Positions 25,035 through 32,018 of a stretch of 32,166 bases of DNA are shown here, piece after piece; the stretch's first letter is position 1; every line of letters starts with the position of its first letter. Source of the DNA: Clostridia bacterium (GTDB lineage: Bacteria; Bacillota; Clostridia; Oscillospirales; CAG-272); NCBI GenBank assembly GCA_017621755.1, contig JAGASL010000018.1, positions 1 to 32,166 on the forward strand. The letters are read 5' to 3'. A model generated the notes under the pieces. The model was not told the DNA's origin and made no database searches. It worked only from the letters and a program-made list of their open reading frames with translations. The translations under genes and the position numbers were made by a program.

Positions 25035-25904
25035 ATGAAAAACGCATTTTTCAAGTATATACTCGCACTTCTTTTGTTTGGCTCAAACGGAATTGTTGCA
25101 AGCTATATTGATCTGAGCAGCTATGAAATCGTTCTTTTGAGAACACTGATCGGCAGTATTCTGCCGATCTCAATTTTCTTGTTGGGCAGAGGAAAGTTCG
25201 GCTTCTATAAGAACAAAAAAGATTTTCTGTTCCTTGCTGTGTCCGGTATTGCAATGGGAACAAGCTGGATGTTTTTATATGAAGCATACGCACAGATTGG
25301 TGTCAGCATTGCCTCTCTCTGCTATTATTGCGGACCGGTGATCGTGATGATTTTGTCGCCATTGCTTTTCAAGGAAAAACTGACTTCCGCTAAGATCGTT
25401 GGATTTCTTGCTGTGCTGATTGGTATATTTCTTGTGAATGGTTTCGGAGCAATCGTTGCAAACCGCTTCGGACTCTTGTGTGGGCTTGCATCGGCAATCA
25501 TGTATGCTTTTATGGTGATCTTTAATAAGAAAGCTACAGCTATCACGGGGCTTGAAAATTCTGTCCTGCAGTTGTTTATCGCATTTGCAACTGTGGCTGT
25601 GTTGGTTGGATTCAAGCAGGGCTTTGATATCGACATCCCTGCTGACAGTATTTTGCCGATTATTATTCTTGGCTTGCTGAACACGGGCATCGGATGTTAC
25701 CTGTATTTTTCGTCAATAGGCAAGATCTCAGTCCAAACCGTGGCTATTTGCGGATACTTGGAGCCGCTGTCAGCTGTATTGTTCTCTGTAATATTTCTCC
25801 GAGAGAAATTGTTGCCGGTACAGATTATCGGCGCAGCAATGATTATTGGGGGAGCGATTGTAGGCGAATGCGTGAAGCCGAAAAACAATCATCTCACACA
25901 ATAA
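25035..25904 (+). CDS. EamA/DMT-superfamily transporter
   Basis: The 289-residue protein is almost entirely hydrophobic with about ten membrane helices in two EamA repeats. The first repeat ends near VLIGIFLVNGF and the second near IGAAMIIGGAIVGE, with the family's LEPLSAVLFSVIFLREKL stretch. Such proteins usually export amino acids, nucleosides or other metabolites. ATG 25035 has AAGGAA upstream. It is divergent from lysR and is most likely accessory cargo of the element. The substrate is not predictable. Confidence 0.87.
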   Translation: MKNAFFKYILALLLFGSNGIVASYIDLSSYEIVLLRTLIGSILPISIFLLGRGKFGFYKNKKDFLFLAVSGIAMGTSWMFLYEAYAQIGVSIASLCYYCGPVIVMILSPLLFKEKLTSAKIVGFLAVLIGIFLVNGFGAIVANRFGLLCGLASAIMYAFMVIFNKKATAITGLENSVLQLFIAFATVAVLVGFKQGFDIDIPADSILPIIILGLLNTGIGCYLYFSSIGKISVQTVAICGYLEPLSAVLFSVIFLREKLLPVQIIGAAMIIGGAIVGECVKPKNNHLTQ

Positions 25905-25911
25905 GCAAATG

Positions 25912-25962
25912 AAAACCGCTGTATTTTTCATCCCCGTGTAGGATGGAAGTTACAGCGGTTTT
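25912..25962 (+). terminator. terminator after eamA, long-loop hairpin
   Basis: AAAACCGCTGTA and TACAGCGGTTTT are perfect 12-bp arms. The 27-base loop contains a smaller CATCC/GGATG hairpin. Confidence 0.75.
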
Positions 25963-25983
25963 GTATTTTCTGAGGAAAGGTGT

Positions 25984-26348
25984 CAAACTGCATTTTTACA
26001 GTTTGGGTACCATTTGCGAAGAAAATATGCGGGTGTCCAGAGGGATGCAATCCCTTGGCTCTGGGTTTCCAATAGGGGCGAGAAGCATCCCTGTTGGCAC
26101 ACGATTTTCCTTTGGAAAGTCTAGTGTGTTATACCTTTGGCGACCGCTGACGCTGGAAAGGGGCTGTCCCACTTTCGACAGACACTTTTCAGCGTCAGCA
26201 TGAACAGCGGAGTTCACGATGTGAACTCCCGATTTTGTGGCTACACAGCCAACAAAAACGAAGGATTGAGCATGGGCAAAATCCGGCTGTTCGGGTGTAG
26301 TTGGCATAGGAAATCTTGAAGCTGTGCGGAAAGATTTGCTGTGCCAAC
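25984..26348 (+). ncRNA. array of eight consecutive stem-loops, candidate structured RNA (no gene seen in 25963-26382)
   Basis: Hairpins in order: CAAACTG/CAGTTTG (25984-26005); CCAG with inner AGGGAT/ATCCCT (26037-26064); CCAATAGGG/CCCTGTTGG with one G-U (26069-26097); CACAC and TTTCC with GGAAA and GTGTG (26098-26128); GCTGACGCTG/CAGCGTCAGC with inner CTGTC/GACAG (26146-26199); GGAGTTCAC/GTGAACTCC (26209-26229); TTTTGT-GGCT/AGCC-ACAAAA (26233-26257); and GTTGGCA/TGCCAAC enclosing AAATCTT/AAGATTT (26300-26348). The G-U pair favours the plus strand. Open frames here lack ribosome sites and protein-like composition. It lies between the convergent eamA and sigma-like genes. A DNA role such as oriT or single-strand origin is an alternative. 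Confidence 0.5.
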
Positions 26349-26382
26349 GGGGGAGCAAAAGGTATAAAACCCGCCGCAGCGA

Positions 26383-27609
26383 TCAGCCTCCGTAGCGTAT
26401 TCTTTCCATTTCCAACTCAAAGGGTATCGTCAATTTTTTCGGCAGCTCACTCATGGAGATTTTCAGAATTTGACGAATTGCAATTTTTGCAAAGACGTTC
26501 GTTCTGCAAAAATCACCGTCTACCAATTTCACGATCTCCGCAGTTCCGGCAGAAAAGTCAAAACGAATTTCTCCCCATTCATCGTCGTCGTTGGCATACC
26601 GATGTACTGCTTTGTACTCGTATGCAGCGGCGGCGATTTTTTTGTTTTTCTCAATCAGCTTCAATTCCACCACACCGAGAACACCGGCATCCACCAGATG
26701 CCACATCAGCTTATCCACGGCTTTCTTATATACTTTCTCTGCGCCGCCGGTGGTGCTGTACTCATAGTCGGTTGCCATTTTTTCAAAAGAAGCACGTTCA
26801 TCCCATGAGCCGACACGTCCGCAGGTCATGCAGATAGCGTTTCGCATTTCAAGGAAATCCTGCTCCATGTAATCGAGCTTGTCAAAGGCGGCTCGCACCG
26901 CATCGGCACGAATACCGTTCCAGAGAATATCTGCATAGTTCCAGCTATCGTCACAGGTAACGTCCTCACCTGTTTCTTCTCCGTCCTCGTCCTGCATGGT
27001 GCAGTAGAGTGGAACACGGCTACGGTTCTGCCTTGCCAGCGTCAGATATTCGGCGGCAGTTTCCTTGGAACAATTCTGCTCGGCGGCATATTCGCTGATA
27101 ACTTCTTTTTCGCTCTTGCCGGAATTGTTGTAGAGCCAAGCGATACCACGGGCGGCTTTGTATTCGTCCAGAGACTTGAACGAGCCTGCTTCTTCCTGTC
27201 GGCGGCAATCCAGAAGTGCGTTGCCGATGAAGTGATGGGCATAGGTCAGAAAATCTGCACCCTTGTCGGGAGCGTAATTCTGCAAGCACTCCAACATGGC
27301 AAGAACGCAACTGAGCTTGTAATCCAAAAAGCGCAGAGGGTCATATCGGTCAATACCCTCGGTCAGCAGAAAACGATAAACACGCTTGTTCAGCCTTGGC
27401 TCGTAGTGATGCAGGAAGTATGTAAAATAGGTCAGATCGTTTTCACGGACGGCGGAAACAATGTAATCATTGATGTCCTCTGCCTTGGGCGGCGCAGGGT
27501 CAAGACGGAAGATACGCCCTGCCTGTCGCATGGTCATAGCTCCATCATGCACAGCGAATTTTGCTGTGCTGATAGATTTATCGGTTGTCCAAAAGCGTTC
27601 TTCCGACAT
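26383..27609 (-). CDS. sigma-70-like RNA polymerase sigma factor of the mobile element
   Basis: The 408-residue protein shows a region-2-like segment at about residues 70-135 (LDYKLSCVLAMLECLQNYAP, then DFLTYAHHFIGNALLDCRR) and a region-4-like segment at about 240-310 (LDYMEQDFLEMRNAICMTCGRVGSW, then GAEKVYKKAVDKLMWHL). A further C-terminal beta-rich domain of about 85 residues (EYKAVHRYANDDDEWGEIRFDFS) follows. Such sigma-like proteins are common in clostridial integrative elements and may direct element transcription. GGGGAGGTG precedes ATG 27609. Weak conservation in region 4 means DNA binding is inferred, not shown. Confidence 0.68.
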   Translation of the reverse strand: MSEERFWTTDKSISTAKFAVHDGAMTMRQAGRIFRLDPAPPKAEDINDYIVSAVRENDLTYFTYFLHHYEPRLNKRVYRFLLTEGIDRYDPLRFLDYKLSCVLAMLECLQNYAPDKGADFLTYAHHFIGNALLDCRRQEEAGSFKSLDEYKAARGIAWLYNNSGKSEKEVISEYAAEQNCSKETAAEYLTLARQNRSRVPLYCTMQDEDGEETGEDVTCDDSWNYADILWNGIRADAVRAAFDKLDYMEQDFLEMRNAICMTCGRVGSWDERASFEKMATDYEYSTTGGAEKVYKKAVDKLMWHLVDAGVLGVVELKLIEKNKKIAAAAYEYKAVHRYANDDDEWGEIRFDFSAGTAEIVKLVDGDFCRTNVFAKIAIRQILKISMSELPKKLTIPFELEMERIRYGG

Positions 27610-27667
27610 CGGCGCACCTCCCCTCTAAAATAGTTTGAGTAAAGTCTTTAGAAAATGAAATTTGTTG

Positions 27668-28270
27668 TTACAATTTCTTTCTGTACATAAGACATTTCAA
27701 ATCAACATCGCCTTGAAGTTCAAGTACGACATTCTGTTCGCCTATGCGCTCGAATCCACGGTGTTCATAAAACTGATAGGTGCAATTAGTATCTGTATAA
27801 AGGTATATTTCCTTGCCTTGCTTTATCCGTGCAAGTTCGTTTAATAGAAATGTACCGACACCCTTGACCTTACTATCTGGATTGGCTGCCAAAAATCGAA
27901 TCTCCCCATCGGGCTTGTACAATTCGGTATACTTTGCATACATCTCTTTGTTGGCTGTGTTATAAGGCATAACACCACCGCCGAAAAACAGATTTTGAAT
28001 CACATCTACAAACTTGACATACACACTTTTCCAAAAGGACTTATACGGTTTCGGTTCGTCTTTCATATCCACAACAAGAACGCCCAAAAGTTCATTTTCT
28101 TCATAAGCGGAAAGCACTTGTGTGGCATTTGTATATTCCAAATACCAGAAGTATCGTCCATAGGCATTTAATATAAATCTGTTTTTTAAGTATTCTTCAA
28201 AATGCATTCCTTTGATAGCAAATTGAATGACCTTTTTGAAATCCTTTTTTGAGATTTCTTTTATCTGCAT
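27668..28270 (-). CDS. GNAT-family N-acetyltransferase
   Basis: The 200-residue protein has GNAT features: an N-terminal beta-alpha unit, the motif A region LAANPDSKVKGVGTFLLNEL (about 127-146) that binds acetyl-CoA, and FYEHRGFERIGE near the C-terminus. The substrate is unknown. Its base composition is visibly more AT-rich than the flanking sigma-like and DUF6076 genes, which suggests a separate cargo insertion. ATG 28270 has AAGGGG seven bases upstream. It is 22 bases downstream of the DUF6076 gene on the same strand and could share its transcript. Confidence 0.82.
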   Translation of the reverse strand: MQIKEISKKDFKKVIQFAIKGMHFEEYLKNRFILNAYGRYFWYLEYTNATQVLSAYEENELLGVLVVDMKDEPKPYKSFWKSVYVKFVDVIQNLFFGGGVMPYNTANKEMYAKYTELYKPDGEIRFLAANPDSKVKGVGTFLLNELARIKQGKEIYLYTDTNCTYQFYEHRGFERIGEQNVVLELQGDVDLKCLMYRKKL

Positions 28271-28291
28271 TTCTGTACCCCTTAATCTAAT

Positions 28292-29401
28292 TCAAATTTT
28301 TGCCCTTGCCTCTTTCAGCAAGGCATCCTGTTCCATTTCCTTGGCATAATCGCCTTGGGCATAGGCAAACTCTTTGATTGCCCGTTTCATCTTATCCTTT
28401 GCCAACCGTTTCATCTCCTTGGCGGTCAGCTCGTCCAGCGTACCACGGTGAAGATACTGCGTAATCGTGTTCATGCGGCGTGTGTATATTGCCTTGATGG
28501 GGTGATCGTCCGCAAGCTCCCTCTGCTCTCTGCCTTTGAGATTGCCGATCTGACGGCAGGTGCGACCGAGCTTGTCACCCGGCGCAAGACCTCCGCAGTA
28601 TTTTGTCTGCCTTGCATCGGTAGTCAGAAACCACTTTCCGCAGATGGGGCATAACCTCGGTGCATGACCGACACATAAGCCCTCAAATAAATCAGAACGG
28701 AACATTCCCACAAAAGAAACGTAGTGCATACGTTTTACAAGCTGCGGTGTTTCTTTCTCCGGCATGGCAGCGGATACATACTGCATCGTGGTATTGGATA
28801 ATGCCATCCATGACGGGTCATTCAGCGTAAGTTTGTCCGTGTTTGAAAAATGCTCTGCGAAAGCGGCGGCATATCCGTCCGGGGTGCGCTTGCTGTCGTG
28901 GAGTGCATGGGCGAAAGATGTCATAGATTGCTTGTAGATCAGCAGAGTATTTCCAAGCTGCGCCATTACCTGTATCAGCTTCATCACGCCGACACCACGG
29001 GTATATCGTTCATCCAAAGAAGCTGCCGCACCGATTTCCTGTGCCGCCTTGATGTATGCGAGGATATTTTCTATGTGTTCTTCATCAAAAAGACGGTGAA
29101 GCTCCGTTTCATCCGTTGCCAAGTCCAGATACGAGAACGGCTCTGTGTTCTGCAAAAAACGAACGATCTGCAATAGACTTTCCTCTGCCTTGGGGAACAC
29201 AGACACATCCACATTACCCGTACCGAGCATGAAAATTATTTCGGTCAATGGCTGACATAGCGTTGTTAATGCGCCGATCTGCTCGTCTGTGATGTTGAGT
29301 GCGGTACATCCAATGCTGCCGGTGGGAACGATGCGCTTGCCGTAGGTTACTTTGTTCTGCCAGAAATCAAGAGTCAGCAGATTTTGGTTGAGGATGCTCA
29401 T
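28292..29401 (-). CDS. DUF6076-like protein with C-terminal zinc ribbon
   Basis: The 369-residue protein is mostly helical in the N-terminal 240 residues. A treble-clef or zinc-ribbon-like motif follows (CPICGKWF ... TKYCGG ... RTCRQIG), and then a basic helical tail (KEMKRLAKDKMKRAIKEF). This resembles DUF6076 proteins that recur in clostridial integrative elements; function is unknown. The cysteines resemble the CGNR-type zinc finger, so nucleic-acid binding is plausible. GGAGGT precedes ATG 29401. It is divergent from the primase gene across a 255-base region carrying repeated GTCATGTTTT boxes. Confidence 0.7.
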   Translation of the reverse strand: MSILNQNLLTLDFWQNKVTYGKRIVPTGSIGCTALNITDEQIGALTTLCQPLTEIIFMLGTGNVDVSVFPKAEESLLQIVRFLQNTEPFSYLDLATDETELHRLFDEEHIENILAYIKAAQEIGAAASLDERYTRGVGVMKLIQVMAQLGNTLLIYKQSMTSFAHALHDSKRTPDGYAAAFAEHFSNTDKLTLNDPSWMALSNTTMQYVSAAMPEKETPQLVKRMHYVSFVGMFRSDLFEGLCVGHAPRLCPICGKWFLTTDARQTKYCGGLAPGDKLGRTCRQIGNLKGREQRELADDHPIKAIYTRRMNTITQYLHRGTLDELTAKEMKRLAKDKMKRAIKEFAYAQGDYAKEMEQDALLKEARAKI

Positions 29402-29422
29402 AATGTGTACCTCCTTCCATAG

Positions 29423-29553
29423 CTGTCATGTTTTTTGTTTTTCTTTATTATACCATAGATGTGTGTCCAAAACATGACTTTCAAAGAATTTTTTTCAAAT
29501 CTGATACGCTTTTTTTGCAACGAACAGCGTAGATCATACTGTCATGTTTTTTG
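29423..29553. promoter_or_regulatory. repeated GTCATGTTTT boxes between divergent element genes
   Basis: CTGTCATGTTTTTTG occurs twice in direct orientation (29423-29437 and 29539-29553), and GTCATGTTTTG once inverted (29478-29468). A further GTCATG is at 29564. The inverted copy sits at the -35 position of an extended -10 (TGGTATAAT, minus strand, 29455-29447) that would drive the DUF6076 gene. This looks like an operator set for an element regulator. Confidence 0.55.
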
Positions 29554-29657
29554 AAACGGGCTTGTCATGCCATTGTACCCCTTTTTTCAATTTTTCTCAT
29601 AATATACACGAGGGGATGAAAAATCGTCCCTATCAACAAGAATTATGGAGGAATTGG

Positions 29658-30278
29658 ATGAATGTATTTGGAACAGTAAAGACAAGCATCAACACAAGAG
29701 AAGCTGCCGAGCATTACGGTATCGAGGTCAACCGATACGGGAAAGCACTCTGCCCGTTTCACAATGACCGGCATCCGAGCATGGTTGTGTACGATGACCA
29801 CTATCATTGCTTCGCTTGCGGCGAGCATGGGGACGTGATCGACCTCGTTGCCAATCTCTACGGTCTGCCTGTGTTGGACGCGGCGAACAAGCTGGCGTAT
29901 GACTTCGGTATCTCGCAGGACAAGCCGCCTACCAAGGAAATGCAGGAACAATTGAATAGAAAAAGCGAAGCACAGCAACTCAGAGAAAATGAGAAGCTGT
30001 GCTTTTCTGCGCTCTTGGCGTATATGAATCTCTTGCAGGAGTGGAAAGTGCTGTATGCGCCGAGAACGCCGGAGGACGAGCATCATGACCGCTTTGTGCA
30101 AGCCTGTCATTGGCTCGACTATGTGGAGTATTTGGTGGATTTGCTGATTATGGGCGATTCGTATGAGCGCACCGAGGTTATCAACATGATGCTGGCCGAT
30201 GGCAAGCTGACGAAGCTGCAAAGGTATCTGGAAAAAGTGAAGAAGGAGGAACACAGTATTGGCGAACAAACAATTTGA
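29658..30278 (+). CDS. CHC2-type zinc-finger primase-like protein
   Basis: The 206-residue protein has the DnaG-type CHC2 zinc finger in residues 20-60: ALCPFHNDRHPSM followed by YHCFACGEHGDVIDLV. No Toprim catalytic domain is present, so it is probably a DNA-binding primase subunit that works with the helicase encoded next. The C-terminal half is helical and acidic. ATG 29658 has GGAGG six bases upstream; earlier in-frame ATGs extend into AT-rich intergenic DNA and lack a site. It overlaps the helicase gene by 20 bases, so translation is coupled. Confidence 0.85.
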   Translation: MNVFGTVKTSINTREAAEHYGIEVNRYGKALCPFHNDRHPSMVVYDDHYHCFACGEHGDVIDLVANLYGLPVLDAANKLAYDFGISQDKPPTKEMQEQLNRKSEAQQLRENEKLCFSALLAYMNLLQEWKVLYAPRTPEDEHHDRFVQACHWLDYVEYLVDLLIMGDSYERTEVINMMLADGKLTKLQRYLEKVKKEEHSIGEQTI

Positions 30279-31578
30279 TGGCATCGAACAGCCCTCTTGG
30301 TATGACGGCAAGATGATTGATGAAGTCGCTTTCTGCGGCTCGTTTCTGCATCAGCACCCGATGAAATGTGTCCGCAATCGGCTGTTTACCGTGGACGGTA
30401 TGATTGAGGACGAGGGCAAAATCCAGCAGATGATCCTGGATGAGGTCATGACCTGTCAGAGCATCGGGATTGCAAAGAAGGTAAAAAGTCTTTTTGATAC
30501 CCTAAAGCTCATGGCGTATTCCGAACCGCTGCCCATTGAAACAGACCGCATCCATGTGGCAAACGGCACTTACTTTCTCAATGGCACGTTTACCGAGGAC
30601 AAGACCTACTGCAACAACCGTATGAGGGTCAAATACAATCCGAACGCACCGCAGCCGCAGAGATGGCTGCATTTTTTGTCTGATCTGCTCGTGCCGGAGG
30701 ACATCCCCACCTTGCAGGAGTATTTGGGTTACTGCCTTATCCCCTCCACCAAGGGGCAAAAGATGCTCATGCTCATCGGCAAGGGTGGCGAGGGCAAAAG
30801 CCGTATCGGGCTTGTGATGCGCTCCATCCTTGGGGACAGCATGAACACCACAAGTATTCAAAAGATCGAAAACAACCGTTTCAGCCGAGCCGATCTGGAA
30901 AACAAGTTGCTGATGGTGGACGATGATATGGATATGAGTGCATTACCGAAAACCAACTATATCAAGTCCATTGTTACAGCGGAGTGCAAAATGGATTTGG
31001 AGCGCAAGGGCGTACAGAGCTATCAGAGTCAACTGTACGCTCGTTTTTTATGCTTCGGCAACGGTGCGCTGACAGCCCTGCATGACCAATCGGACGGTTT
31101 CTTTCGCCGTCAGATCGTGCTGACCACCAAGGACAGACCCGCTGACCGTAAAGACGATCCGTTTCTTGTTGAAAAGCTCATGTCCGAGATGGAGGGTATC
31201 TTCCTGTGGTGTCTGGAGGGGCTGCACCGGCTGCTTGCCAATAACTATCAATTCACCATCAGCGGACAAGCCACCCAGAACGTGGAAACGGTCAAGCGCA
31301 GCAGCAACAATGTCATCGAGTTTCTACAATCGGAGGGATATATCCGCTTCAAGGCAGATGCACAAGCCAGCTCCAAGGCACTCTATGAAGCCTACAAGCT
31401 GTGGTGCGAGGACAATGTGCGAAAACCGATGTCGGCAAACAGGCTCAGTTCCGAGCTTGCACAGAATGAACGTCTTTACAACGTGGAGGCCACCAACAAC
31501 ATCTACGTCGGAGTAAAACGGGTGCGTGGATTTGTTGGCATTGAGGTCTTGGCAAAGATGCCTTTTCTGAAATGGTGA
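30259..31578 (+). CDS. phage/plasmid P4-type SF3 helicase (primase C-terminal family)
   Basis: The 439-residue protein has a SF3/D5-like ATPase core: Walker A GKGGEGKS at 174-181 (after MLMLI), Walker B KLLMVDDDMD at about 216-225, and sensor region ARFLCFGN. The C-terminal winged-helix region resembles P4 alpha/D5 proteins (SKALYEAYKLWCEDN). It would unwind DNA at the element origin. Translation starts at TTG 30259, chosen because GGAGGA lies nine bases upstream and no ATG fits. It overlaps the CHC2 gene in another frame. No Toprim or primase active site is visible in its N-terminal 150 residues. Confidence 0.85.
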   Translation: MANKQFDGIEQPSWYDGKMIDEVAFCGSFLHQHPMKCVRNRLFTVDGMIEDEGKIQQMILDEVMTCQSIGIAKKVKSLFDTLKLMAYSEPLPIETDRIHVANGTYFLNGTFTEDKTYCNNRMRVKYNPNAPQPQRWLHFLSDLLVPEDIPTLQEYLGYCLIPSTKGQKMLMLIGKGGEGKSRIGLVMRSILGDSMNTTSIQKIENNRFSRADLENKLLMVDDDMDMSALPKTNYIKSIVTAECKMDLERKGVQSYQSQLYARFLCFGNGALTALHDQSDGFFRRQIVLTTKDRPADRKDDPFLVEKLMSEMEGIFLWCLEGLHRLLANNYQFTISGQATQNVETVKRSSNNVIEFLQSEGYIRFKADAQASSKALYEAYKLWCEDNVRKPMSANRLSSELAQNERLYNVEATNNIYVGVKRVRGFVGIEVLAKMPFLKW

Positions 31579-31589
31579 GCGAAGTGAGA

Positions 31590-31625
31590 AATTGCCGTAC
31601 GTACCGTACAGTACGTACGGCAGTT
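31590..31625 (+). terminator. perfect GTAC-rich palindrome, terminator or origin structure
   Basis: GCCGTACGTAC (31594-31604) and GTACGTACGGC (31611-31621) are perfect 11-bp arms around CGTACA, and the stem extends to 15 bp with one G-U. TTTTC follows. GTAC occurs repeatedly through it. It lies 12 bases after the helicase stop. Confidence 0.6.
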
Positions 31626-31668
31626 TTCAACTCCACCGCTAAGATGAGCATTGCATCGGCATTTTGGC

Positions 31669-31689
31669 AAGTGGACATTTTGTCCACTT
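31669..31689. repeat. 9-bp perfect palindrome downstream of the helicase gene
   Basis: AAGTGGACA and TGTCCACTT with a TTT centre. No T tract follows, so it is more like a protein-binding site than a terminator. Confidence 0.55.
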
Positions 31690-31691
31690 AG

Positions 31692-31877
31692 CACATCCGT
31701 AACACACCAGTTTCAAGGCGATTTTTCTATGCTCAAAATCAAGCCTTGTGCAATCCGTAAAGGTTTACACCGTATGTAGTACCAAAATCATCATTCGGTG
31801 ATTTACGGAACAGTATAGCAATTTCACGGAACTGTGGAGTTTCTTCTGTTTCGGTCAGCTCTCCCACACATCCGTAA
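31692..31877. repeat. iteron-like TTACGGAT repeats
   Basis: ATCCGTAA occurs at 31695-31702, 31753-31760 and 31870-31877, and TTCCGTAA in the opposite direction at 31810-31803. Two minus-strand copies extend to TTACGGATGTG. Two of the copies coincide with Tyr-Gly codons of a possible minus-strand ORF, so they may be partly coincidental. Confidence 0.35.
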
Positions 31878-31996
31878 ACCCGATAGGGTGCTGTTGTGGA
31901 CAGGACTACGCAGAGCGAAATTTGAGAGGAAAACACCATCTTAAAAAATATCATCTGTCGGTAAATGCAGTTCACCGCACAGAAAACCAATATCAC
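31739..31996 (-). CDS. possible small protein, unrecognised (doubtful)
   Basis: The 85-codon frame contains a plausible-looking stretch (PYRVYGCVGELTETEET, FREIAILFRKSPNDDFG), but no ribosome site precedes the GTG at 31996 or the ATGs at 31954 and 31939. It runs opposite to its neighbours. It may be a real short gene, a remnant, or chance coding in a control region. I see no recognisable domain. Confidence 0.25.
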   Translation of the reverse strand: MILVFCAVNCIYRQMIFFKMVFSSQISLCVVLSTTAPYRVYGCVGELTETEETPQFREIAILFRKSPNDDFGTTYGVNLYGLHKA

Positions 31997-32018
31997 GAAA
32001 TTATGGAGGAATTTTTAT

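Noticed and set aside
25984..26348. Group II intron or insertion-sequence remnant
   Set aside because: No reverse transcriptase or transposase fragment and no recognisable domain V or terminal repeats were seen.
25996..26358. 120-codon minus-strand frame within the stem-loop array
   Set aside because: No ribosome site; the sequence is dominated by inverted repeats, so the frame is more likely incidental to structure. Recurrent spurious ORFs of this kind would fit a conserved RNA.
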